Part shown: positions 32,985 to 41,453 of the stretch, piece after piece | Position numbering within the stretch: the stretch's first letter is position 1 | How the letters are laid out: the number at the start of each line of letters is the position of its first letter | Assembly: GCA_963814865.1 (NCBI GenBank) | Contig: CAWFEN010000010.1 | Location: 744,001-808,000, forward strand | Direction of reading: 5' to 3' | Origin: AP-15 sp963814865 | GTDB lineage: Bacteria > Pseudomonadota > Alphaproteobacteria > ATCC43930 > CGMCC-115725 | Length of the DNA: 64,000 bases | Translations under genes and position numbers: made by a program | The notes under the pieces: model-generated | Told to the model about the DNA's origin: nothing | Databases searched by the model: none | The model's input: the letters and a program-made list of their open reading frames with translations, nothing else

Positions 32985-32996
32985 GAACGGCATCCG

Positions 32997-33245
32997 AGGT
33001 TCCAGTTCCACTTCACCCCGACCTCGGCCTCCTAGCTCAACGCCGTCGAAGGGTTCTTCGCCAAGATGACCCGGCAGAGGCTCAAGCGCGGCGTCTTCAA
33101 CGGCATCGTCGATATCCGGGCCGCCATCCATCGCTTCCTGCGAGAAACCAACGACAATCCAACATCCTTCGCCTGGACCGCCGACCCAGCCGCCAGCGTC
33201 GAAAAGGTCAGGCAAGGGAAACCGGCATTGCAGTCAATACACTAG
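32997..33245 (+). mobile_element. IS630-family transposase C-terminal scrap
   Basis: RFQFHFTPTSAS, a stop codon, then LNAVEGFFAKMTRQRLKRGV and the segment AAIHRFLRETNDNPTSFAWT. This is the last third of a DDE transposase of the IS630 group, including the glutamate in AVEGFF. It has an in-frame TAG and no 5' end. Confidence 0.75.
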
Positions 33246-33304
33246 CTGGCGCGGGAGGATCTGTCGCACGCCTTTCATCCGCCGCGCTCCGCGCCCACAT
33301 GAAT

Positions 33305-33324
33305 GAGTAGTTTCCGACGCTATC
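33305..33324 (+). promoter_or_regulatory. Stress-region motif, copy 1 (before the Crp/Fnr gene)
   Basis: GAGTAGTTTCCGACGCTATC. It points to the regulator gene starting 33 bases downstream. One of seven copies of RAGTAGTTTCCGAGNCTRCC; see the findings. Confidence 0.55.
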
Positions 33325-33356
33325 GGGGACGGACTATCGGCGATCATTTAACGTAT

Positions 33357-34073
33357 ATGAGTGCTCTGTCAAACCGGCCCCGCAATCGGCTTTTACTCGC
33401 CCTGCCGTCCTCCGATCTCCAGCAGCTTGTGCCGGAGATTGAACACATACGCTGCGAACGCGGGCAGGTCCTGATGGACGCTGACAGTTCGCTCGACCAT
33501 GTATTCTTCCCCGACAGCGGTGTCGTCTCGGCGGTGGCGGTTTATGCGGATGGCAGTATCATTGAGATGGCAACGATCGGTCGGGAGGGCTGCACGGGTG
33601 TCCAAGCCGTCTTCGGAGCCGAGAATTCCTCCATCCGGCTTCTCGTCCAGATCCCCGGGAGCGCAGCAAAGATGCCGCGCGTGGCATTCACCCGGGCCAT
33701 GGGGTCGATGCCGTCCTTCCGAATCCTGATGTACGCTTACGTCCAGGCCTTTCTCGAGCAGGTCCTGGTGTCGGTGGCGTGCAACGGAGCGCACAGCCTC
33801 AAGCAGCGGCTGGCGCGTTGGCTGCTCACGATGCGCGACCGCGGTGACGACGACACATTGCAGATCACCCAGAACCTGCTCGCCGAAATGCTGGGTGTCC
33901 AGAGGCCGACCGTCACCAATGCGGCCCGGGAGCTGGAACGCGCCGGCTTGATCGCGCGCGGCCGACGGCAAGTCACGATACTTGATCGGCCGGGCCTCGT
34001 GGCGGAATCTTGCGAATGTTATCTGTTGGTCCGGGCGCGCGTCGCGGCTCATCTTCCCAAAACATACGCATAA
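33357..34073 (+). CDS. Crp/Fnr family transcriptional regulator
   Basis: A 238-residue regulator with an N-terminal cyclic-nucleotide-binding-type fold (RGQVLMDADSSLDHVFFPDSG, GREGCTGVQAVFG) and a C-terminal winged helix with ITQNLLAEMLGVQRPTVTNA as the recognition region. No Fnr-type cysteine cluster is present at the N-terminus, so it is not an oxygen-sensing Fnr. The glutamate and arginine that bind cAMP are not obvious either. This type (DNA-binding HTH_Crp_2 with a VFFPDSG sensor) is common in alphaproteobacterial stress regions. I start it at ATG 33357, inside the motif-driven leader; an in-frame ATG at 33303 would include the motif itself. Confidence 0.85.
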   Translation: MSALSNRPRNRLLLALPSSDLQQLVPEIEHIRCERGQVLMDADSSLDHVFFPDSGVVSAVAVYADGSIIEMATIGREGCTGVQAVFGAENSSIRLLVQIPGSAAKMPRVAFTRAMGSMPSFRILMYAYVQAFLEQVLVSVACNGAHSLKQRLARWLLTMRDRGDDDTLQITQNLLAEMLGVQRPTVTNAARELERAGLIARGRRQVTILDRPGLVAESCECYLLVRARVAAHLPKTYA

Positions 34074-34092
34074 AAAGCGAGCCCGCACCAGT

Positions 34093-34112
34093 TCGGTAAT
34101 GTACATTACCGA
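34093..34112. promoter_or_regulatory. Perfect 20-bp palindrome, probable operator
   Basis: TCGGTAATGTACATTACCGA is its own reverse complement. It lies 20 bases after the Crp/Fnr gene and 132 bases before the hybrid kinase gene. There is no T run, so it looks like a dimer-binding site rather than a terminator. The binding protein is unknown. Confidence 0.55.
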
Positions 34113-34243
34113 CAACGCCCCTCGACGGGCTCACAATCAAGACTGGCGGGAGGCTGACGTCAGCCGTCTGGCAAGGTTCGGATGCATCGCATATCGGCTC
34201 CTGAAGAACGTCCTTCAGGGATGCCAAAGGAGCGTGCCTCGCT

Positions 34244-37200
34244 ATGAGAGGACGGGGTCCGCGACAGGCTGGAGGGGCTCGCCCGCGGGCGACGCGGCGG
34301 TCATCGGAAAAGCGTGCGTCGCCGCTCGCGGCTGAGAGCTTCGCGGTCGTCGGGCTCGGCGCCTCGGCCGGCGGCCTCGAGGCCTGCCGCAGGCTTCTCG
34401 CCGTGCTCCCCGCCGGCACCGGCATGGCCTTCATCCTGATCCAGCATCTCGATCCGACGCATGCCAGCATGATGGTCGACCTGCTGGCCGGCCACACGCC
34501 GTTGACGGTCGAGCAGGCGGCGGACGGGGTGCCGCTCGAGCCCGAGCATGTCTATCTGATCCCGCCGGGCGCCTACCTCTCGATCCGCGGCGGTGCCCTG
34601 CGCCTCTCGGAGCCGCGCGAGCGCCACGGCGCGCGCCTGCCGTTCGACTTCTTCCTGCGCTCGTTGGCCGAAGAGCTCGGCGAACGCGCGATCTGCGTGA
34701 TCCTGTCGGGAACCGGCAGCGACGGCAGCCTGGGGCTCAAGGTGGTCAAGGAGAAAGGCGGGCTGGTCATCGTGCAGGATCCGGACGATGCCGAGTATGA
34801 CGGCATGCCACGCAGCGCGATCATGACCGGCGCCGTAGACCTTGTGCTCCCGGTAGCGAAGATTCCCGAGATCCTCGCCAGATACGCTCGACAGCGTGGT
34901 CTCGACGGGGAACGGAAAGATCGGGCGCCGGACGAGGATCCCCCGGATCGGCTGGCGGAGATCGTCAATATCGTGCGCACCAAGACCACGCACGATTTCG
35001 CGCTCTACAAGCCGGGCACATTGTTGCGCCGGATCGAGCGGCGCATGGCGCTGGCCGGGGTCAACGACAGCGGCCGCTATCTCGACATGCTGCGGCAGAA
35101 TTCAGGCGAACTCGATCTGCTCGCCAAGGATCTGCTGATCAACGTCACCAGCTTTTTCCGCGACCCGACGGCCTTCGAGTTGCTGGCGGAGGAGGTGATT
35201 CCCGATCTCGTCCGCCGCCACCCGGCGGACCGGCCGCTGCGGATCTGGGTCGCCGGCTGCAGCACCGGCGAGGAGACCTATTCCCTCGCCATGCTGTTTC
35301 TCGAAGAGATCGCCGGGGCGAAACGGAACATCAAGCTGCAGGTCTTCGCCTCCGATGTCGATGAGGATGCGATCGCTGTCGCCCGCGAGGGGCGTTATCC
35401 GGAATCGATCGCGGCAGATGTGTCGCCGGCGCGGCTCGCCCGCTTCTTTACCCAGGAGGAGCACGGCCATCGGGTCGTGCCCGAGTTGCGCGGTGCGGTG
35501 GTGTTCACGGTGCAGGATGTGCTGGCCGATCCGCCGTTCTCGCGCCTCGACCTGATCTCCTGCCGCAACCTGCTGATCTATCTGCGCTCCGAGGCGCAGG
35601 AAAAGGTGCTTCTGCTGTTCCACTTCGCGCTCAGCGAGGGCGGCATTCTGCTGCTCGGCGGCTCCGAGACGGTGGGCGGTCTCGACGACCGGTTCGAGCC
35701 GATCTCCAAGGCGCAGCGGATCTATCGGCAGATCGGCCGCGGCCGGCCCGGCGAAGTCGATTTTCCGATCGGCTCGGGAGGAGGCGCGCGCGCGATTTGG
35801 CCGGGAGGGCCGCACCCCGCGGCAGCGCGAGGCCTTACCCCCGGCGACCTCACGCACCGCCTGCTGCTCGAGACCTATGCGCCCGCATCGGTCCTGATCA
35901 ACCGCAAGCACGAGTGCCTCTATTACTCGGGACAGACCGACCGCTATTTGCGGGTAGCCGCGGGCGAGCCCAGCCGAGACCTGCTCAAGATGGCGCGCGA
36001 GGGGCTGCGCCACAAGCTGAGGGCGGCGATCCGGCAGGCAAGCCGGGAGAACGTGTGCGCGACCGTCACAGACGCGAAGACGGGCGACAGCGGCAATGCC
36101 GTCGTGGTCCGCATCGAGGTCCATCCGGTACAGAGCAACGGCGAGGAGTTGCTGCTGGTCAGCTTCTTTGACGAACCTGCGCCCGAGCACAGGCCGGACC
36201 GGCCGATCGAGTCGGCGGCCGACCTCTCGCGGGTAGCCGAGCTCGAACGGGAGCTCGACGCCACCCGCAAGGAGCTGCAGAGCGCCATACACGACCTCGA
36301 GATCGCCAACGAGGAGCAAAAGGCGATCAACCAGGAAGCCATGTCGGCGAACGAGGAGTTTCAGTCGACTAACGAAGAGCTGATGACCTCGCGGGAGGAG
36401 CTGCAATCGCTGAATGAAGAGCTGACCGCCCTCAACAGCCAGCTTCAGGAAACGCTCGAACGCCAGCGCAGCACGTCCAACGATCTGCAGAACATCCTGG
36501 ACAGCTCCGGGGTGGCGACCCTGTTCCTGGACAGCGCGCTCAACATCCGCTTCTTCACGCCAGCGGCCAAATCGCTGTTCCGCGTCATCGCCACCGACAT
36601 CGGCCGACCGCTCGCCGACCTCACTCCGCTCGCCGCCGACCGCGATCTGCTCGCGGACGCCCGCGCGGTGCTTACCAGCCTCGCCGCGCTAGGGCGCGAA
36701 ATCGAAGCCGAAGGCGGCGCCTGGTACGTTCGCCGCATCCTGCCCTACCGTACCCAGGACAACCGGATCGACGGGGTGGTCATCACCTTCGCCGACATTT
36801 CCGAGATCAAGGCGGCGGAGCGCGAGATCCAGGCGGCGCGCGCCTATTCCGACAGCATCATCGACACGATCCGCCAGCCGCTGGTCGTGCTCGACGAGGA
36901 ATGGCGGGTGGTCTCTGCCAACCGTTCTTTTTATCGGATTTTCGCACGCGCGCCCGAGGAAGCCGTCGGCCGTCCGTTGGGGTTTGCCGGCGACGGACAC
37001 CTGGAAATCCCAGGGCTGCGCGGCTTCCTCGAGCGCGTCCGGGTCAAGCCCTTTCCGGTCGAGGACTATGAGGTTGAAATGGAGTTCCCGCGGCTCGGGC
37101 GGCGGCGCCTGCTGCTGACTGCCCGGGAGATCCGTGACGGGCTGCAAGGCGGACGCAAGATCCTGCTGGCGATCGATGACATCACCGAACGCCAGCAGGC

Positions 37201-39025
37201 AACCGAGGCGTTGGAGGCGGCAAAGCGGGAGGCCGAGCAGGCCAATCTCGGCAAATCGCGGTTTCTGGCCGCCGCCAGCCATGATCTGCGCCAGCCGTTA
37301 CAGACAATCAGCCTGCTGCATGAAATATTGGCGAAGCGGGTCGAGGACGAAGCCACCCTGCGGCTGGTCGGCAGGCTCGACGAGACCGTGAGCTCGATGT
37401 CGAGCATGCTCGACACCCTCCTCGACATCAATCAGCTCGAGGCCGGGATCGTCCGCCGGGAGATGGTCGATTTCCCGATCAATGCCGTGCTCGACCAGCT
37501 GCGCACCCAGTTCACCTTTCACGCGGCGGCACATGGCCTCGGCTGGCGCGTCGTCCCGTGCAGCCTCAGCGCGCGCAGCGATCCGCGCCTGCTCGAGCAG
37601 ATGGTCCGCAACCTGCTCTCGAACGCGGTGAAATACACCAACGAGGGCAAGATCCTGCTCGGCTGCCGCCGGCGCGGCGACATGCTGCGCATCGAGGTCT
37701 GGGACACCGGGATCGGCATTCCAGAAGAACAGCTCCAGGCAATTTTCGAAGAGTTCCATCAGCTCGACAACCCGGCGCGCGAACGCAGCAAGGGCCTCGG
37801 CCTCGGCCTCGCCATCGTCGAGCGCCTGGCGCACCTGCTGGGTCACGCGGTCGATGTTCGCTCCCACCCGGGCAAGGGCTCGGTCTTTGCCGTCGAGGTT
37901 CCGCTCGGACAGGACGCGCCACACTGGCGGCCCCGGCAAGACTGGCACGAGGCTGCAGAAAGCGCACATCGGAGCGGCGCCATCCTGGTCGTCGAGGACG
38001 ATCCTTCGGTGCGCGAAATGCTGGCGGTCGTGCTCGACGGCGAGGGTCACCGCACAACTGCCGTCGAGGACGGGCCAAAGGTGCTCGAATTGGCGGCGCG
38101 CGGGGCGATACGCGCGGATCTCGTGGTCGCCGACTACAATCTGCCGAACGGCGTGAACGGCCTGCAGGTTGTCGCCGGCCTGCGGGAAGCGCTCGGCCGG
38201 AAGGTCCCGGCTATCATCCTGACCGGCGACATTTCGACCGGCACCCTGCGCGAGATCGCGCGGGGCGGCCACCTGCACCTGAACAAGCCGGTGAAAGCGA
38301 GAGAGCTGATCGACCTGATCCAGCGCTGCCTCGCTGATTTGCGGCCGCCGGGGCAAGCCAGCACCCGGCAACCCGCCGAAGCGGCCGACGGCGGCCCACG
38401 ACCGCCGACCATCTTCGTGGTCGACGATGACAGCGCGGTGCGCGAGGCGCTGCGCGATCTGCTCCGGGAAGATGGCCGGACGGTCGAGACCTATGCCAGC
38501 TCCGAGGCGTTCCTCGATGCCTGTCGTTCCGACCGTGAAGGGTGCCTGCTGGTCGATGCCCGGATGCCCGGCATGAGCGGGCTCGAACTGCTGCGGCAGC
38601 TCAAGAGCAACGGAAGCCGGCTGCCGGCCATCATGATCACCGGCCAGGGCGATGTGCCGATGGCGGTCGAGGCGATGAAGGCCGGAGCTGCGGATTTCAT
38701 CGAGAAGCCGATCCGTCGCGACGAGCTGTTCGCCAGCATCGAGCATGCGCTGGAACACATCCAAGGATCGGACGAGCTGTCGGTTCGGCGGGAGGCGGCA
38801 GCAACGCGCCTCGCCGCCCTGACCGTGCGCCAGCGCCAGATCATGGAGCTGGTGCTGGCCGGCCATCCCAGCAAGAACATTGCCGCCGATCTCGGCATCA
38901 GCCAGCGCACGGTCGAGAATCATCGTGCCGCGGTCATGAAGAAGACCGGCTCGCGCTCGCTTTCGGCGCTGATCCGCCTGGCACTCGCCGCCGGCGCAGG
39001 CACCGCGCTGCAATCTCCCGGCTGA
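34244..39025 (+). CDS. Hybrid CheB-CheR-PAS-histidine kinase-REC-REC-LuxR sensor
   Basis: A 1593-residue multi-domain signal protein. In order it has: a CheB methylesterase-like domain (VVGLGASAGGLEACRRLL, ILSGTGSDGSLGLKVV, residues about 30-215); a CheR methyltransferase (LLINVTSFFRDPTAFELLAE, WVAGCSTGEETYSLAMLFLE, about 240-510); a long coiled coil (about 655-745); a PAS pair (about 750-980); a histidine kinase with FLAAASHDLRQPLQTISLLH, phosphoacceptor H near residue 1015, and NLLSNAVKYTNEGK plus GLGLGLAIVERLA; REC1 (VVADYNLP) near 1290; REC2 (VDARMPGMSG) near 1445; and a LuxR-type HTH (TVRQRQIMELVLAGHPSKN, QRTVENHRAAVMKKTGS). No membrane segment is evident. The terminal HTH lets it act as sensor and regulator in one. 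ATG 34244 has AAGGAG 12 bases upstream. Confidence 0.9.
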   Translation: MRGRGPRQAGGARPRATRRSSEKRASPLAAESFAVVGLGASAGGLEACRRLLAVLPAGTGMAFILIQHLDPTHASMMVDLLAGHTPLTVEQAADGVPLEPEHVYLIPPGAYLSIRGGALRLSEPRERHGARLPFDFFLRSLAEELGERAICVILSGTGSDGSLGLKVVKEKGGLVIVQDPDDAEYDGMPRSAIMTGAVDLVLPVAKIPEILARYARQRGLDGERKDRAPDEDPPDRLAEIVNIVRTKTTHDFALYKPGTLLRRIERRMALAGVNDSGRYLDMLRQNSGELDLLAKDLLINVTSFFRDPTAFELLAEEVIPDLVRRHPADRPLRIWVAGCSTGEETYSLAMLFLEEIAGAKRNIKLQVFASDVDEDAIAVAREGRYPESIAADVSPARLARFFTQEEHGHRVVPELRGAVVFTVQDVLADPPFSRLDLISCRNLLIYLRSEAQEKVLLLFHFALSEGGILLLGGSETVGGLDDRFEPISKAQRIYRQIGRGRPGEVDFPIGSGGGARAIWPGGPHPAAARGLTPGDLTHRLLLETYAPASVLINRKHECLYYSGQTDRYLRVAAGEPSRDLLKMAREGLRHKLRAAIRQASRENVCATVTDAKTGDSGNAVVVRIEVHPVQSNGEELLLVSFFDEPAPEHRPDRPIESAADLSRVAELERELDATRKELQSAIHDLEIANEEQKAINQEAMSANEEFQSTNEELMTSREELQSLNEELTALNSQLQETLERQRSTSNDLQNILDSSGVATLFLDSALNIRFFTPAAKSLFRVIATDIGRPLADLTPLAADRDLLADARAVLTSLAALGREIEAEGGAWYVRRILPYRTQDNRIDGVVITFADISEIKAAEREIQAARAYSDSIIDTIRQPLVVLDEEWRVVSANRSFYRIFARAPEEAVGRPLGFAGDGHLEIPGLRGFLERVRVKPFPVEDYEVEMEFPRLGRRRLLLTAREIRDGLQGGRKILLAIDDITERQQATEALEAAKREAEQANLGKSRFLAAASHDLRQPLQTISLLHEILAKRVEDEATLRLVGRLDETVSSMSSMLDTLLDINQLEAGIVRREMVDFPINAVLDQLRTQFTFHAAAHGLGWRVVPCSLSARSDPRLLEQMVRNLLSNAVKYTNEGKILLGCRRRGDMLRIEVWDTGIGIPEEQLQAIFEEFHQLDNPARERSKGLGLGLAIVERLAHLLGHAVDVRSHPGKGSVFAVEVPLGQDAPHWRPRQDWHEAAESAHRSGAILVVEDDPSVREMLAVVLDGEGHRTTAVEDGPKVLELAARGAIRADLVVADYNLPNGVNGLQVVAGLREALGRKVPAIILTGDISTGTLREIARGGHLHLNKPVKARELIDLIQRCLADLRPPGQASTRQPAEAADGGPRPPTIFVVDDDSAVREALRDLLREDGRTVETYASSEAFLDACRSDREGCLLVDARMPGMSGLELLRQLKSNGSRLPAIMITGQGDVPMAVEAMKAGAADFIEKPIRRDELFASIEHALEHIQGSDELSVRREAAATRLAALTVRQRQIMELVLAGHPSKNIAADLGISQRTVENHRAAVMKKTGSRSLSALIRLALAAGAGTALQSPG

Positions 39026-39099
39026 CCAAGAGCCCGCCGCGGCCGGCCGAGAGGCTCCCGGCACCGATCGACCCCGGCCCCCGCAGCGCTCAAATTATT

Positions 39100-39120
39100 A
39101 AGTAGATTCCGATCCTAGTG
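39100..39120 (+). promoter_or_regulatory. Stress-region motif, copy 2
   Basis: AAGTAGATTCCGATCCTAGTG, the most diverged copy of the family. It lies 63 bases before the tiny membrane protein gene at 39184 and points to it. Confidence 0.45.
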
Positions 39121-39183
39121 ACGCAGTTATCCCGTATCCACATTCAGAAGGGCAACTCCCCGACACATCTTTTGGAGGAAGTC

Positions 39184-39264
39184 ATGGAATTAATTCTGAT
39201 TATCGTCGTCGTTGTCCTGCTCTTTGGAGGCGGTGGTTTTTGGGGTTACAGCCGCTGGCGGTAA
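39184..39264 (+). CDS. Tiny single-helix membrane protein (26 residues)
   Basis: MELILIIVVVVLLFGGGGFW then GYSRWR. A strong ribosome site (TTTTGGAGGAAGTC) precedes ATG 39184. A hydrophobic helix with a glycine hinge and basic end resembles the start of the DUF3309-like protein at 55252. It is too short for most gene finders. It follows motif copy 2, so co-regulation with the stress set is plausible. Its function is unknown. Confidence 0.6.
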   Translation: MELILIIVVVVLLFGGGGFWGYSRWR

Positions 39265-39387
39265 TATTGGCACGTACTTCTCTTGTCGATGGCTGACGGT
39301 GTGATCACCCCGGCGGTTCGGTAAGTTCCCGGTTCCAGCAACGATGTGATCCAGCCGCCTCGTCGTCGAGTAGGAGCTTCATCGCCC

Positions 39388-39425
39388 CAAGCATCGTGGG
39401 GTCGCCGACCACCCCACGATGCTTG
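39388..39425. terminator. Long hairpin terminator between convergent genes
   Basis: CAAGCATCGTGGGG and CCCCACGATGCTTG form a perfect 14-bp stem with a 10-base loop. It sits between the tiny gene ending at 39264 (+) and the debranching enzyme ending at 39456 (-) and can serve both. Confidence 0.75.
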
Positions 39426-39455
39426 AACCTTGATTTTCTAACAGAGGCGAAATTT

Positions 39456-41453
39456 TCATTTCCGCTCCGGAGCCGTCTTTACCAGACTGCGCAGCACTTC
39501 GGCGACGCTCCAGGCCTGGGCGATGCAACCGCGCGGCGCGAATGGCGGCTCGGCGTCGAAGACTTCGCTGATCGAGCCGATGCCGGCTTCGGCGAGATGC
39601 GGCTCGAAGCCGTCGAGAAAATGCCGCGCCTTCGCACGGTCGTCGGGGTAGACTTTGAGCCAGGCGTCGATGAACGGGCCGATCAGCCAGGCCCATACGG
39701 TGCCTTGATGGTATGCGGCATCGCGGGCGCGCCGGTCGCCGAAATAACGCGGCTGGTAATCGGGTTCGCCCGGCGCCAGCGAGCGCAGCCCGACCGGCGT
39801 CACCAGCTTCGCACGCACCGCGGTCACGACCGGCTCCCAGTATTCCCGGTCGAGGACCGGGTGTTCGAGCGCGATCGCGAAAATCTGGTTCGGCCGGAAA
39901 GCGGCGTCGTCACCGTCTTCGCCATCGACGACATCGTACAGATAACCGCCCGCCGCGTGCCAAAAGCGGCGATTGAACGAGTCGCGCGCCGTTTCGGCAT
40001 GGGCGGCGATCTCGTCGGCTTGCAGATCGTGCGCGTCGCGCAGCCAATCCGCCAGCAGCCGCAGCGCGTTGTACCACAGCGCATTGATCTCGATTGCTTT
40101 GCCGCGGCGGGGCGTCACCACCCAGTCGCCGACTTTCGCATCCATCCAGGTGAGCTGGTAACCCTCCGCACCTTGGGTGAGGAGGCCGTCGCGCGGGTCG
40201 ACCTTGATGCCGAAACGGGTGCCCTCGAGATGATGCCGCACGATGTCCTTCAGGATCGGCAGAAGGAGCTCCAGGGTCGCCTTGTCCTGGCTATGCTCAA
40301 GATAGCGGTGCAGCGCATGAAAGAACCACAGCGTGGCATCGGCAGTGTTGTAGAGACCCTGATTTTGTCTTTCCGGAAACAGGTTCGGGATCAGCCCGTC
40401 GCGCACGTAGTGAGCGAAGGTGCGCAGGATCCAGCGTGCCTCGACCGCCCGCCCGGTCGACAGGGTGAGCCCTTCGAGCGAGATCATCGTGTCCCGCCCC
40501 CAATCGGTGAACCAGTGATAGCCGGCGATCACGGTGCGAATTTCATCTCCCTCGGCCCGCGCCCGAGCACCGTCGGCGATGCGCCCCACCGGGGTAATGA
40601 CGAAGGTGTCGGCGGCAATCGCGAGCTCGGCGGCAAACCCGGTCTGCACCGGCGCTGCTGCCATCCCGACGAGACGGCGGCGGCGCTCGCCTTCGAAGGT
40701 CAGCGCATCGTCGGGGCTCAGCGCCAGCACGGTATGCCAAGGCTCCGTTGCGGCGATCAGGGTCAGCGGGCAATCCTCGCGGACCTCTCCGGTAAAGTAG
40801 CCGGGGGTCCACAGCCAGCCTCGCGAATCGTAACCGCGCTGCGCCTCGATCTCGTAGAAGCACTCGCGGCGCGAGCCGCCATCGGCGGTGAAGGTCGGGT
40901 CCTCGCAACCCTCCATGGCCAGCCGCAAAGTCGGAAGATCCAGCCCGGCGGTGATCTCGTATTGGTGTCCTCGAACGGTCAGCGCATAGCTGGAGGAAAG
41001 CGGCTCGCTGACCGACGCCTCGAGCAGACGAAAGTTGATGAAGGGTCTGAGGCGCAGTCGGACGGGCTTGCCGCCGCCGAGCGAGCGAAAGGTGGCATGC
41101 ACGATGTTTTGGCGCGACGGCACGACGATCGATTTCTCGATGACGACGCCATCGACTTCATAGCGCCAGCTCGGCAGGCCACTGTTCAGCGTGAAATCGA
41201 GGAAGCGGCCGTTCTCGCGCATGTTCGCGACGCTGCCGTCCGCAAGCTCGATGTCGACCTCGAGATCGTTGAGGACCACTATGCGGCCGAGCGGAGCGGG
41301 GAGGGCGGCAACCAGGAAGCCGTGGTAACGCCGGGTGATCGCCCCCGCTATCGTCGCCGAGGCGTAGCCGCCCAATCCGTTCGCCACGAGCCATTCGCGC
41401 GGCGTCTCCGGTGCCGGGTTCTCGTCGCCGATGGCCCGGTGCGGGTCAACCAT
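39456..41453 (-). CDS. Amylo-alpha-1,6-glucosidase (glycogen debranching enzyme)
   Basis: Hydrolyses alpha-1,6 branch points of glycogen. The 665-residue protein has an N-terminal all-beta domain (EWLVANGLGGYASATIAGAI, RRYHGFLVAAL) and a C-terminal (alpha/alpha)6 barrel with the family signatures GYHWFTDWGRDTMISLEGL and GYQLTWMDAKVGDWVVTPRR, then EINALWYNALRLLADW. Late conserved residues include YHQGTVWAWLIGPFIDAW. It is cytoplasmic. ATG 41453 overlaps the treZ stop by 8 bases, so the two are translationally coupled. With TreZ it points to recycling of glycogen or maltodextrins into trehalose; a treY gene is not in the window. Confidence 0.9.
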   Translation of the reverse strand: MVDPHRAIGDENPAPETPREWLVANGLGGYASATIAGAITRRYHGFLVAALPAPLGRIVVLNDLEVDIELADGSVANMRENGRFLDFTLNSGLPSWRYEVDGVVIEKSIVVPSRQNIVHATFRSLGGGKPVRLRLRPFINFRLLEASVSEPLSSSYALTVRGHQYEITAGLDLPTLRLAMEGCEDPTFTADGGSRRECFYEIEAQRGYDSRGWLWTPGYFTGEVREDCPLTLIAATEPWHTVLALSPDDALTFEGERRRRLVGMAAAPVQTGFAAELAIAADTFVITPVGRIADGARARAEGDEIRTVIAGYHWFTDWGRDTMISLEGLTLSTGRAVEARWILRTFAHYVRDGLIPNLFPERQNQGLYNTADATLWFFHALHRYLEHSQDKATLELLLPILKDIVRHHLEGTRFGIKVDPRDGLLTQGAEGYQLTWMDAKVGDWVVTPRRGKAIEINALWYNALRLLADWLRDAHDLQADEIAAHAETARDSFNRRFWHAAGGYLYDVVDGEDGDDAAFRPNQIFAIALEHPVLDREYWEPVVTAVRAKLVTPVGLRSLAPGEPDYQPRYFGDRRARDAAYHQGTVWAWLIGPFIDAWLKVYPDDRAKARHFLDGFEPHLAEAGIGSISEVFDAEPPFAPRGCIAQAWSVAEVLRSLVKTAPERK

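Noticed and set aside
31452..33215. 587-codon open frame antisense to kup
   Set aside because: The plus strand carries recognisable Kup sequence on both sides of its frameshift; the antisense frame shows no domain.
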